NCBI RefSeq assembly: GCF_938045205.1
Contig: NZ_CALIMY010000034.1
Span: 1-63,450, forward strand
Reading direction: 5' to 3'
Source of the DNA: an uncultured Campylobacter sp.
GTDB taxonomy: Bacteria; Campylobacterota; Campylobacteria; Campylobacterales; Campylobacteraceae
DNA: 63,450 nt
How positions within the stretch are numbered: position 1 is the first letter of the stretch; the number at the start of each line of letters is the position of its first letter. A model generated the notes under the pieces. That model was given only the letters and a program-made list of their open reading frames with translations, did not search any database and had not been told where the DNA came from. Both the position numbers and the translations under genes were made by a program. Positions 26,725 through 35,623 of the stretch are shown here, one piece after another.

Positions 26725-27408
26725 ATGAGCTGCGCTTTAAAAGAGCTGGACGTCTTGCTAGTCGAGGATGATACTAAATTACTAGCCTCGCTGCATAAGG
26801 CGTTTGAGGGTATTTTTAACAACGTTTACAATGCCCAAAACGGGCTTGAAGGTGTGAAAAAATTCAAAAAATTTAGCCCTAATCTCGTCATTACCGATAT
26901 TTTGATGCCGATCGAAGATGGGCTAGCGATGATACGTCAGATCAAACAGATCTTTCCACATGCCCCAATCGTGGTGCTTAGCGGCTTCAGTAGGGAGGAG
27001 CAGCTAAAAGGCGTTATGGAGATTGGCGTCGAGCGGTATTACTTTAAGCCGGTAGATATCGCCGCATTCGTGCTAGAGATAAGTGCGCTGATGAAGTCTA
27101 AGCTGGACTCTGTACGAGTCGTAAATATGGGTGCGGGCTACGTATTTGATGGGCTTCGTCGTATTTTACTGAAGGATGGCGAGCAGATCGTGCTTACTAA
27201 AAAGGAGCTTTCTTTTGTTTCGCTGCTAGCCAGTCGCGTGGGCGAGCTGGTACTTTACGAGGAGATCAAGCGTTATGTTTGGACCGAAGGAGCCGTGAGT
27301 GATACGGCGCTTCGCACCTTCGTCAAGCGTATCCGCGATAAAGTGGGTGGTGAAATCATAAAAAACGTCCCGAGCCTGGGATACAAAATCGAGCTTGAGC
27401 CTGCTTAA
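26725..27408 (+). CDS. OmpR/PhoB-type response regulator (orphan)
   Basis: The 227-residue protein starts at the ATG at 26725, which has GAGGGG 6 nt upstream; a TTG at 26683 in the same frame has weaker support. The receiver domain (about 5-120) keeps the acidic pair E-D-D, the phospho-acceptor Asp in V-I-T-D-I-L-M-P, a Ser in V-V-L-S-G-F and the Lys in Y-F-K-P. The C-terminal winged helix (about 135-225) has W-T-E-G-A-V-S-D and V-K-R-I-R-D-K-V. No histidine kinase gene is adjacent, so the signal and targets are unknown. Confidence 0.88.
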   Translation: MSCALKELDVLLVEDDTKLLASLHKAFEGIFNNVYNAQNGLEGVKKFKKFSPNLVITDILMPIEDGLAMIRQIKQIFPHAPIVVLSGFSREEQLKGVMEIGVERYYFKPVDIAAFVLEISALMKSKLDSVRVVNMGAGYVFDGLRRILLKDGEQIVLTKKELSFVSLLASRVGELVLYEEIKRYVWTEGAVSDTALRTFVKRIRDKVGGEIIKNVPSLGYKIELEPA

Positions 27409-27684
27409 ATTTGATCGCGTTTTTGCCGCTTTGTAATTTATGGAATTGCACTCGTAAAATTTTACGTTTAAATATGCCGCGATTAATGCGGAGCGAGGTA
27501 GAATTCCGCGCTCAAAGCGCCACAGATTAAAATTTTATGCTCGTCCAACTTACTAAATTTGACTTGATAAAATTTAACCTCTCAAGCTTTTCAAAAACTT
27601 CTTTGCTTAAAAGCCCAAACTAAAAATTTCTTGCTAAAATATCGCAAAATTCCGCGTTCTGCGAATCGTTCTAAAGGATTTGTT

Positions 27685-30597
27685 TTGAAAAATTTGCCCT
27701 CTAAAAATCTCTTTGTCTACACTAGCTCGCGTGCGCTACGTGCGGCGCTGCAAAACGAGAGCGGCGGCGTGCTGGCGCCTAGGATTACTTTGGCGGAATT
27801 CTACGAAAAGGCGCTTTTTGTACCGGATCTTGTCGCTTGCGGCGAGATAGACCGCGCGCTTTTTATGAAGCAGGCGGTGAGCGAGAGCAAGCGCGCGGAC
27901 GAGAGGCTTAAATTCCCTAACGAGCTTTACGAGTTTATGCGTAACCGCGAGTATCTTTTTGGTTTTTTCAAGGAGCTTGCGACGGAGCGCGTAAGTATCG
28001 ATGCGCTCGATCTTAGCGACACCTATGCGTGGTATGCCGAGCATTTTGAAATTCTGCGAAAGCTAGCGGGGGCATATGCAAGGATTTTGCGTGAGCATGG
28101 ATTTTACGACGAGATCACGCTGCCCGCGCTTTATGAACTAAACGAATCCTATCTGCGCGGATTTGAGCGGATAGAAATCAACATCGACGGCAATCCTAGC
28201 GCATTTGAGTTCGAGGTTTTTAAGCGCGCTGCGGAGCTGAGCGAGGTCGTACTGAGCTTTAGAGCCACGACTTTAAATTCCAAGCCCGTGCGCGCGGTGG
28301 AGGAGCTTTGCGGCATAAGCCTAGAGCCAGGTTTTACCTACCGCGTAAATCTTGGTACGGGTGAAATTTTAAGCCGCAAGCCGCTAAGCGTGGGCGGAGC
28401 GGTTGTGTGTAGAGGCTTTGAGCTGCGAAGCTTGCAGGCGAGCTACGTTTTTGAAAAAATTTCATCCTTCGTGCGCGCGGGCATCGCGCCGGAGAGCATC
28501 GCGGTGATTTTGCCCGACGAGAGCTTTGCCGGCACGCTGCGGCTTTACGACGAGCGCATCGCAAGGGCTCGCGGCTCGCACCGCATGCTAAATTTCGCGA
28601 TGGGCGAGAAGCTTAAAGATAGCCTATTTTACGTAACGCTAGAGAAAATTTCGCAGTGCTTAAAAGAAGCGCGCATGCCGAAATTTGGCGTAGATTACCA
28701 CGCATTCAAAAGTCCGGATGGAGGATTTTTGAATGCGGAGGATTCCGCGGTACAGCAAAATTTAGCGCTAGGGAATTTCGCTTCGGAGAATTCTATTTCG
28801 CAAAATTTCGCACAGCAAAATTCCGCGTTTGATTGCGAAATTTTTTCAAATTCTAAAACGGATTTAAATTTTATATCTGCGGAGGCATTTGAAAATACGG
28901 AAAATTTTGAAATTCTGCACGAAATTTCGGCGGAACGCGCGAATAGCGCGGAAGAGCAAAGCTTTTCGGCAGAGTTTGCAGAGTTGCAAGAGCCCTTGGA
29001 GCATGTGCAGCAGCGCGATTATTCGGTTAGTGCAAAACGGCAGGAGCCTTCAAGGAAGCAGCAAGGGAGCCTACGAGACTCTATGCAGCGGGAGCATATA
29101 GAGCTTGAGGAAGAAGATGGGTATTCAAAAAGCCCTGAGCAGCGCGATCGTTTTAGGCACTCTAAAATGCGCGAGGACGCAGATGAATATCCGCAGCGCC
29201 CAAACCCACAGGAGCTTGATCTGTTTTTTGCGAGTGTGGGCGTGGATGAGGCGTTTTTTGGCGAGTTTGCGCGCGATTTTGCAAAGCAAGTAAGCTTCGA
29301 GCATTTTGAGGCACTAATTGCCAAGCTCGCCTGTTTACCTAAAATTAGCGATGCGCTGCTGCAAGAAAAGCTAAAAGAGCCGCTATATCTAATTAAAATT
29401 TTGCTTCGAAAATTTAAGGACGAAAACCTAAGCTTGGGCAATCTAATCGATCTTTTTTTGTTAGAAATTTCGCGCATCAAGCTCGACGATGTTCGTGGCG
29501 GAAAGGTCACGGTAATGGGGCTTTTAGAGAGCCGTGGGCTACAATTTGACGGCGTGATAATCCCCGATTTTAACGATGATCTGGTGCCAAAGCGCAGTAG
29601 CGGAGAGATGTTTTTAAACTCTGCTTTGCGCGCTAGAGCAGGGCTCATCAGCCACGCAGATCGCGAAAATTTACAAAGATTTTACTACGACGGCTTGCTA
29701 AGAGGCGCTAAAAAAAGCGCGATTTGCTATCTGCAAAGCGTCGAGAAACTACCTTCGCGGTTTTTGAAAAGCTTTGAAGTGCGACAAGACGCGGAATTTT
29801 CGCAGGAGGATTATTTGCGGCTTTTTGGGCGAGAGGAATTTAAGCCCACCTTATGCGGACAAGAAGATCCCGTGGCTCGCCATGATTTTTTTGCCGAGGA
29901 GCTATCGTTTTCGCGGCTGGATACGTTTTTAGAATGCAAGAGAAAGTATTATTACCGCTACGTTTTCGGGCTGAAGGAGGGGCTAAAATTTGGCGAGGAT
30001 AATGCGCTTTTGGGCAAAATTTTACATACGAGTTTTCAGCGTTTATATGAGCGAGCGGGGATGAAATTTAGCATGGAAAAATTTCGCCCTATTTATTCGC
30101 AGCTTGCGCGAGAAGCGGGCATCGCGCGCTTTGATGCGGAGCTTGAGCTAAAATCGGTAGAAAAGCTAGCTAAGCTTTTAGAAGAGCATGAGCAAATTTG
30201 GAGCTTTAGCGGTAGTGAAATACCACTAAAAGGCGAGCTTGACGGAGTGCGGCTGAGCGGGCGGATCGACCGCATCGACGAAGATAAGGCAGGACGGAAG
30301 TTCATCATCGATTACAAACGTGGTTCAGCTAAAAAGCATATGGAAAAATTTCAGCTTACGTTTTATCGCGCGCTTTTAGCCCAGGAATGCGAATGCGCCT
30401 ATCTGTCGCTAAAAGATTGCGCGTTTGCGGCTCCTGGCGACAAAACGCCTAGCTTAGAAAATCTGCGCGAGACGCTAAGCTCTATCGGCAAGGAATTTGC
30501 AAGCGAGGTTGCTTTTACGCGTACGGAGGCGGTGCAAAGCTGCGAATACTGCGATTATAAAATCATTTGCAAGGGGCAGATCGATGGCAAAATTTGA
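27685..30597 (+). CDS. addB: AddB-like helicase/nuclease subunit with an inserted low-complexity segment
   Basis: This is the partner subunit of AddA in double-strand break processing. The start is placed at the TTG at 27685, behind AAAGGATT. A frame from 27631 is longer but lacks a ribosome binding site. The C-terminal part (about 730-970) is a PD-(D/E)XK nuclease: F-L-E-C-K-R-K-Y-Y, G-K-I-L-H, and F-I-I-D-Y-K-R-G. The closing C-x2-C-x5-C with the earlier Cys can hold a 4Fe-4S cluster as in AddB. No Walker A is visible. Residues about 350-510 are Gln/Asn/Ser/Glu-rich and unlike the rest. It overlaps addA by 14 nt. Confidence 0.85.
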   Translation: MKNLPSKNLFVYTSSRALRAALQNESGGVLAPRITLAEFYEKALFVPDLVACGEIDRALFMKQAVSESKRADERLKFPNELYEFMRNREYLFGFFKELATERVSIDALDLSDTYAWYAEHFEILRKLAGAYARILREHGFYDEITLPALYELNESYLRGFERIEINIDGNPSAFEFEVFKRAAELSEVVLSFRATTLNSKPVRAVEELCGISLEPGFTYRVNLGTGEILSRKPLSVGGAVVCRGFELRSLQASYVFEKISSFVRAGIAPESIAVILPDESFAGTLRLYDERIARARGSHRMLNFAMGEKLKDSLFYVTLEKISQCLKEARMPKFGVDYHAFKSPDGGFLNAEDSAVQQNLALGNFASENSISQNFAQQNSAFDCEIFSNSKTDLNFISAEAFENTENFEILHEISAERANSAEEQSFSAEFAELQEPLEHVQQRDYSVSAKRQEPSRKQQGSLRDSMQREHIELEEEDGYSKSPEQRDRFRHSKMREDADEYPQRPNPQELDLFFASVGVDEAFFGEFARDFAKQVSFEHFEALIAKLACLPKISDALLQEKLKEPLYLIKILLRKFKDENLSLGNLIDLFLLEISRIKLDDVRGGKVTVMGLLESRGLQFDGVIIPDFNDDLVPKRSSGEMFLNSALRARAGLISHADRENLQRFYYDGLLRGAKKSAICYLQSVEKLPSRFLKSFEVRQDAEFSQEDYLRLFGREEFKPTLCGQEDPVARHDFFAEELSFSRLDTFLECKRKYYYRYVFGLKEGLKFGEDNALLGKILHTSFQRLYERAGMKFSMEKFRPIYSQLAREAGIARFDAELELKSVEKLAKLLEEHEQIWSFSGSEIPLKGELDGVRLSGRIDRIDEDKAGRKFIIDYKRGSAKKHMEKFQLTFYRALLAQECECAYLSLKDCAFAAPGDKTPSLENLRETLSSIGKEFASEVAFTRTEAVQSCEYCDYKIICKGQIDGKI

Positions 30598-33502
30598 AAA
30601 TTATCTGGCGCTTGAAGCAAGCGCGGGCAGCGGCAAGACCTTCAATCTCGCAGTGAGGTTCATCGAGCTGGTTCTAAAAGGCGAGCCGATCAATGAAATT
30701 TTAGCGCTTACCTTCACCAAAAAAGCTGCTGCTGAGATGAAAACGCGCATCGTGGAGAAATTTCAAAATTTGTTGCTTTTGCAGGATGGCTCGCTAAAGC
30801 CTAGCGCCGAGCTGGAGCAAATTTGCGCTGATTTGGGACTAAGCGCGGATGAGATTTTGGCAGCGCAGCAGCGCCTACTGCCTAAATTTTTAAGCGAGAG
30901 CCTAAATGTCTTTACTTTCGATGCGTTTTTTGCAAAGGCTCTGCGCTCCTTTGCGCTAAATAGCGGCATCGATCCAGGCTTTGAAAACGATGAAAGCATA
31001 CTAGGCGTGCAGCAGGCGGCGTTTTTAGGCGCGATTTGCAAAAAAGAAGCGCTATTAAGAGAGGTCGTGGATTATGTAAGCGACTCAGGAATGACAAAGA
31101 GCGAGTTTTTAAATAGCTTGCAAAGCATTTGGAGAGGCGATATAAGCATAAATCCGCCCACGCTTCCCGCAAACTCCGCACTGGCAGAGATAAATGAAAT
31201 TTTATCTCGCTTGCAAAAAGCGGCGAGAGATGCGGGCGTAAGTGCTGGAGCCGTAAATGGGCTAAGCCCTGTTAGCGATTTGTCAAAATTATCTTCGGGC
31301 TTCATTCTTTCGGCTCTTGCCAACGGCAGTTTCGATTATCCGCGCTCACAGCTTAAAAAAATTTCGTATCTTGACGGCGAGTTAGCAAGGCTAAAAGACG
31401 CCGTAGCTCGCGAAATAGCGTGGATGGATGCGACATATGCGGTTAAGCTGGCAGGACTAATTAGAATTTATGCCGAAGCGCTTAAATCGGTGCAGCGCAA
31501 AAGCGGCAAGCTTACGTTCGGCGATGTCACCGCAGCCGTGCACTCGCTGCTAAATCCGAGCGCAGAGGCGTTGCAGGGCAACCGCGAGCTTTTGTATTTC
31601 AGGCTCGATTCTAAAATCACGCATATTTTAATAGACGAATTCCAAGATACCGACATTTGCCAGTATGAAATTATGCTGCCGCTAATCTCTGAAGCGCTTG
31701 CTGGCAAAGGGGCGGAAGAGCGCTGTGGCAGCTTTTTTTACGTAGGCGATAAAAAACAGAGCATCTATAAATTTCGCGGTGCAGAGAGAAAAATTTTTGA
31801 TATTTTGCGCGAGCAGTTTAGTCAAATCAAAACGCAGAGCTTGCCGCGCAATTATCGCAGCTTAAAACTCATTGTAAAATTTGTAAATGAGATCTTGCGC
31901 GATAAATTTGCGTCTTATGAAGATCAAATCGCAGCAAATAAGCTAGATAGCGATCTGCCCGCTTCGGTGCTGCAAAAAATCAAGGACTATCCGCTTTCCC
32001 ATCCGCAAATGCCGCTATTTGAGGTACAAAGCGACGATTACGGCTACGTAGCGGCATTTTCATACGACGACGTGCTAAAGGGGGCTGCGGAGCAAGCGCG
32101 CAGGCTTGTTGAGGAGTGCGGCGTGAGAGCTGATGATATTGCGATTTTATGCTGGAAAAACGAGCATGTAAGCGCGCTAAAAGAGATGCTATCGGAATTC
32201 TGCGAGGTTTGCAGCGGCTCAAATAAGGCTCTGCGTTGCAGCGAGCAGGTAAATGCCGTAATTCAATACGCGAAATTTTGCGTAGGTGGCGATGAAATTT
32301 ATCTGCGAAACGCCGAAGCGATTTTAGGGAGGCGGCTTAAAAAGATAGCGGTCGATCTGCATAAAAACGCGCAAAAAACGGCAGAATTTATAGCTAGCTC
32401 GCTGAAATTAAATTTCGTCGATCCAGATCTGCTACTGTTTTTTGAGACGCTGGCAAAATTTAATAGTTTTAGCGAGTATCTGTTTGCAAACGACGAAACG
32501 GAGGTATTTGCCAAGGAACAAAGTGGCATTAAAATTATGACCGTGCATAAGTCCAAGGGGCTTCAGTTCCCGCACGTAATCGTTTGCGACCGCATCGGAG
32601 GAAAAGACCGGGGCGAGAGCTCAAAGCTCGCGACGGACTATGATTTTGCCACGCATAAGTGGAGAATTTTTTATAAATTTGCGAGCAGAAAGAGCCTGGA
32701 TACGGAATTTGCAGCATTAATGGACGAAAACGATCGCTCTGCACACGAAGAGGATATAAACAAACTCTATGTGGCATTTACACGCGCCGAACGCTCGCTC
32801 ATCATCGTAAAACGCTTCGAGGCAAAAATAGATCAATACAATTATAGCTTTTTTTCGCCTTACGCCAAAAAGACCAAGGGCGCGGGCGTCGTGGAGTGGC
32901 TGGATATCCCGGATTTTCAATACGGCTATGTAATCCCAAGCTTCGTAAAATCAGAAGAGCAGTCGTCGCGAAAAAAGATCGCGCTCGTAGCAGGCGAGTC
33001 TCAAGGCGCGCAAGAAAAAGCTAGCGGAGGCGAAGCTGAGGCGCTAAGCGCGATATATTTCGGCGAGGCGCTGCACTATGCTCTGGAGATGAGCGAAGGC
33101 TTTACGGCGGATGAAATTTTGCGAGGAGTAAGTCTGGCAAGAGGTTGCTACGCTAAATTTTTAAACGATGCGGATTTTGAAAACATCGCGGCACGGGCGC
33201 TTGGCCTAAGCAAAAACGAGGAATTTTTAGCTCTGATAAAGGGCGCTCAAGCTTATAAAGAGATGCCGATCAAAAGCGCGGAGGGGGATCTTTTGCGCGT
33301 GGATCTGGCGTGCTTTGGGCAGGATGAAATTTTGCTTTTTGATTACAAAAGCTCCGAAAAATACCTCGCGCAAAACAAAGCTCAAGTGGCGCGGTATAAA
33401 AGCGTGATCCGCGAGTTTTATCCGCATGCGCGAGTGCGCGCCTTCGTGCTGGTTCTCGAAGCTGCGGGCGCTAATCTGATCGAAGTAAATGAGGAGGGAT
33501 AA
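30584..33502 (+). CDS. addA: AddA/RecB-like UvrD helicase-nuclease
   Basis: The 972-residue SF1 helicase with a C-terminal nuclease initiates RecA-dependent repair together with AddB. The ATG at 30584 begins M-A-K-F-E-N-Y-L-A-L-E-A-S-A-G-S-G-K-T-F, placing Walker A near residue 15. Further motifs are Q-x-x-x-I-L-A-L-T-F-T-K-K-A-A-A-E-M, D-E-F-Q-D-T-D (near 349), Y-V-G-D-K-K-Q-S-I-Y-K-F-R-G, M-T-V-H-K-S-K-G-L and Y-V-A-F-T-R-A. The nuclease site is V-D-L-A-C-F and L-F-D-Y-K-S-S near 918. Internal low-complexity sequence is absent, in contrast to AddB. Confidence 0.93.
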   Translation: MAKFENYLALEASAGSGKTFNLAVRFIELVLKGEPINEILALTFTKKAAAEMKTRIVEKFQNLLLLQDGSLKPSAELEQICADLGLSADEILAAQQRLLPKFLSESLNVFTFDAFFAKALRSFALNSGIDPGFENDESILGVQQAAFLGAICKKEALLREVVDYVSDSGMTKSEFLNSLQSIWRGDISINPPTLPANSALAEINEILSRLQKAARDAGVSAGAVNGLSPVSDLSKLSSGFILSALANGSFDYPRSQLKKISYLDGELARLKDAVAREIAWMDATYAVKLAGLIRIYAEALKSVQRKSGKLTFGDVTAAVHSLLNPSAEALQGNRELLYFRLDSKITHILIDEFQDTDICQYEIMLPLISEALAGKGAEERCGSFFYVGDKKQSIYKFRGAERKIFDILREQFSQIKTQSLPRNYRSLKLIVKFVNEILRDKFASYEDQIAANKLDSDLPASVLQKIKDYPLSHPQMPLFEVQSDDYGYVAAFSYDDVLKGAAEQARRLVEECGVRADDIAILCWKNEHVSALKEMLSEFCEVCSGSNKALRCSEQVNAVIQYAKFCVGGDEIYLRNAEAILGRRLKKIAVDLHKNAQKTAEFIASSLKLNFVDPDLLLFFETLAKFNSFSEYLFANDETEVFAKEQSGIKIMTVHKSKGLQFPHVIVCDRIGGKDRGESSKLATDYDFATHKWRIFYKFASRKSLDTEFAALMDENDRSAHEEDINKLYVAFTRAERSLIIVKRFEAKIDQYNYSFFSPYAKKTKGAGVVEWLDIPDFQYGYVIPSFVKSEEQSSRKKIALVAGESQGAQEKASGGEAEALSAIYFGEALHYALEMSEGFTADEILRGVSLARGCYAKFLNDADFENIAARALGLSKNEEFLALIKGAQAYKEMPIKSAEGDLLRVDLACFGQDEILLFDYKSSEKYLAQNKAQVARYKSVIREFYPHARVRAFVLVLEAAGANLIEVNEEG

Positions 33503-33581
33503 AATTTTAAAATTTAAATAAAATTTGAGCGTAGATAGATTAAAGATAGCTTAAATTAAGCTATACGTAAGGATATTTCTA

Positions 33582-33587
33582 TATAAT
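33582..33587 (+). promoter_or_regulatory. -10 box of rplM-rpsI
   Basis: A perfect TATAAT lies 30 nt before the rplM start, preceded by T-rich sequence. Confidence 0.65.
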
Positions 33588-33617
33588 CACAGCTCAAATT
33601 TTAATAAGGCGGAAACC

Positions 33618-34043
33618 ATGACAGAAATTACAAAGCCTAGCGAAGTTAAGCGCGACTGGGTCGTTATCGATGCGACCGACAAAAGATTCGGTAGGATGCT
33701 TACCGAAGTTGCGGTATTGCTACGCGGCAAACACAAACCAAGCTATACTCCAAATGTAGATTGCGGAGACTACGTCGTTATCATCAACGCTTCAAAAGCC
33801 GTATTTACCGGCAATAACAAAGGCGACGACAAACTTTATCACAGCTACTCGGGCTATTTCGGAAGCGTAAAGAGCGTAAAATTTCAAGACCTGCTTAAAA
33901 ACAATCCCGCAAAGCTCTACAGACTTGCGGTTCGCGGCATGCTTCCTAAGACGAAGCTTGGCAAGGCGATGATCAAAAAGCTATTCGTATATGAAGGCGG
34001 TGAGCATCCTCATACTGCGCAAACAACTAAAAAAGGAAAATAA
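33618..34043 (+). CDS. rplM: 50S ribosomal protein L13
   Basis: This 141-residue L13 binds 23S rRNA early in large-subunit assembly. It has the family pattern D-A-T-D-K-x-F-G-R-x-x-T near 20, G-D-Y-V-V-I-I-N-A near 50 and A-V-R-G-M-L-P-K-T-K-L-G near 109. Co-transcribed with rpsI 2 nt downstream, the standard L13-S9 pair. Confidence 0.97.
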   Translation: MTEITKPSEVKRDWVVIDATDKRFGRMLTEVAVLLRGKHKPSYTPNVDCGDYVVIINASKAVFTGNNKGDDKLYHSYSGYFGSVKSVKFQDLLKNNPAKLYRLAVRGMLPKTKLGKAMIKKLFVYEGGEHPHTAQTTKKGK

Positions 34044-34045
34044 TC

Positions 34046-34435
34046 ATGGCGACAATTTATGCAACCGGAAAGAGAAAAACTGCCGTAGCTAAGGTTTGGG
34101 TAAAACCGGGAAGCGGCAAGATCGTAGTAAACGGCATGGATCTAAACACCTGGCTAGGCGGTCACGAGGCGATCAAACTAAGGGTCGTTCAGCCGCTTTT
34201 AGCGACCAAGCAAGAGACCTCGATGGATATTACCGCGCAGACTTTGGGCGGTGGATATTCGGCTCAAGCGGATGCGCTAAAGCACGGAATTTCAAAAGCG
34301 CTTGCCGCGATGGATAAGGATTTTAGAGCGGCTCTTAAGCCAAAAGGTCTGTTAACTCGCGATAGCCGCGTGGTCGAGCGAAAGAAATTCGGTCGCCGCA
34401 AAGCGCGTAGAAGTCCGCAGTTTTCTAAGAGATAA
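34046..34435 (+). CDS. rpsI: 30S ribosomal protein S9
   Basis: The 129-residue S9 has G-K-R-K-T-A-V-A-K near the start, G-G-G-Y-S-A-Q near 72 and the conserved basic tail ending F-S-K-R that reaches the P-site tRNA. AAAAGGAAA lies before the ATG. The gene is followed by a long inverted repeat. Confidence 0.97.
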   Translation: MATIYATGKRKTAVAKVWVKPGSGKIVVNGMDLNTWLGGHEAIKLRVVQPLLATKQETSMDITAQTLGGGYSAQADALKHGISKALAAMDKDFRAALKPKGLLTRDSRVVERKKFGRRKARRSPQFSKR

Positions 34436-34440
34436 TGTTT

Positions 34441-34478
34441 TTTACAAATTTGTGACGAAATTGTCACGAATTTGTAAA
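34441..34478 (+). terminator. Long hairpin after rpsI
   Basis: Arms of 16 nt, TTTACAAATTTGTGAC and GTCACGAATTTGTAAA, pair fully with one G-T wobble around a 6 nt loop. It starts 5 nt past the stop and precedes the separate cadF-like promoter (TATGGTAATAT near 34492-34503). Confidence 0.65.
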
Positions 34479-34534
34479 TTCTTTAAAAATTTTATGGTAA
34501 TATCGAATTACAACTTTATTTGAAAGGATGTTTA

Positions 34535-35557
34535 ATGAAGAAAGTTCTACTTGCATTAAGCTTATGTGCATCCGGCGCATTGTTCGCTAGCGATGCTGAT
34601 TATCACTGGGAGATCACCCCTACTATTGGTGGAATGACTCATGAAGGCAATATGGATTTGGATTCGAATTTTATGTTCGGTCTACGTCTTGCCAAAAATC
34701 TACAAGATTCGTTTATCGATCAAGTAGAGGTTGGTTTTGATTACTCTCGCAATATCGGCGTAGAGGATTTAGCTCACAGAGTAGGCAACGATAAGCCTGA
34801 CGCTAAATATTATCACATCAATGCTGTAAAAGACTTGGTAAATTTCACCGATAATTTCAAATTATACGGCTTGCTAGGTCTTGGATATATGGATTACACT
34901 AAAGACGTTTACAACGATGGCGATCAAGATAGCGGCTTCGGTCAATACGGCTTGGGTCTAAAATACTACATTACCGACAACTTCGCTACAAAACTTGAAG
35001 CACGCGATGCTATCAGATTTGACGACGGCAACCACGTATTATTCTATACTCTAGGCTTTGCAGTTGATTTTGGCAAGAGATATGCTGATGCAGCTCCAGC
35101 TGCCGTTCCGGCTCCTACAGGTTGCAAAGATGCAGATAACGACGGCGTATGCGATAATGTCGATAGGTGCCCAGGCACACCTGCCGGCGTAGTTGTTGAT
35201 GAATACGGCTGCGAGAAGGTTATTAGATTAAATTTGGGCGTAAATTTCGCTACAGATAGCTCAAAAATTTCCCCTGAGTTTATGAACCAGATCAAAAACG
35301 TAAGCGACGTGCTAGTGGCTCACCCTGATTACAAAGTAATTCTAGAGGGTCACACCGATAGCACCGGTTCGAATGCATATAATCAAAAGCTTTCCGAGCG
35401 CAGAGCTGCTGCAGTTGGAGGTGCGCTTAAGAGCTTCGGCGTAGATGCCAGCAGAATCACCACTGTAGGATACGGCGAAACTAAGCCTATCGCTACAAAC
35501 GCTACTAAAGCAGGCCGCGCTCAAAATAGACGCGTTGATGCTAAATTTAGAAAATAA
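34535..35557 (+). CDS. cadF: CadF-like OmpA-family outer-membrane protein
   Basis: This is an outer-membrane beta-barrel with a peptidoglycan-binding domain, homologous by position and layout to the fibronectin-binding adhesin CadF (rplM-rpsI-cadF-hydrolase order as in C. jejuni). The start is the ATG at 34535 with AAAGGA upstream. There is a signal peptide (1-19, L-F-A-S), a barrel (about 20-185), a Cys-containing acidic linker (D-A-D-N-D-G-V-C-D-N-V-D-R-C-P) and an OmpA domain (about 225-340, with L-E-G-H-T-D-S-T-G near 276 and R-R-V-D-A). The C. jejuni FRLS fibronectin motif is replaced by Y-Y-I-T in the matching strand, so adhesin function is uncertain. Confidence 0.85.
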   Translation: MKKVLLALSLCASGALFASDADYHWEITPTIGGMTHEGNMDLDSNFMFGLRLAKNLQDSFIDQVEVGFDYSRNIGVEDLAHRVGNDKPDAKYYHINAVKDLVNFTDNFKLYGLLGLGYMDYTKDVYNDGDQDSGFGQYGLGLKYYITDNFATKLEARDAIRFDDGNHVLFYTLGFAVDFGKRYADAAPAAVPAPTGCKDADNDGVCDNVDRCPGTPAGVVVDEYGCEKVIRLNLGVNFATDSSKISPEFMNQIKNVSDVLVAHPDYKVILEGHTDSTGSNAYNQKLSERRAAAVGGALKSFGVDASRITTVGYGETKPIATNATKAGRAQNRRVDAKFRK

Positions 35558-35576
35558 TCTTTTCTAGATCCACATA

Positions 35577-35602
35577 AGCGGAGCTTCGGCTCCGCTTTTT
35601 TT
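35577..35602 (+). terminator. Rho-independent terminator after cadF
   Basis: Perfect 8 bp arms, AGCGGAGC and GCTCCGCT, enclose a TTCG tetraloop and are followed by a run of seven further T residues. This is the clearest intrinsic terminator in the window. Confidence 0.92.
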
Positions 35603-35623
35603 ATATCCAAATTAAATTTTAAA

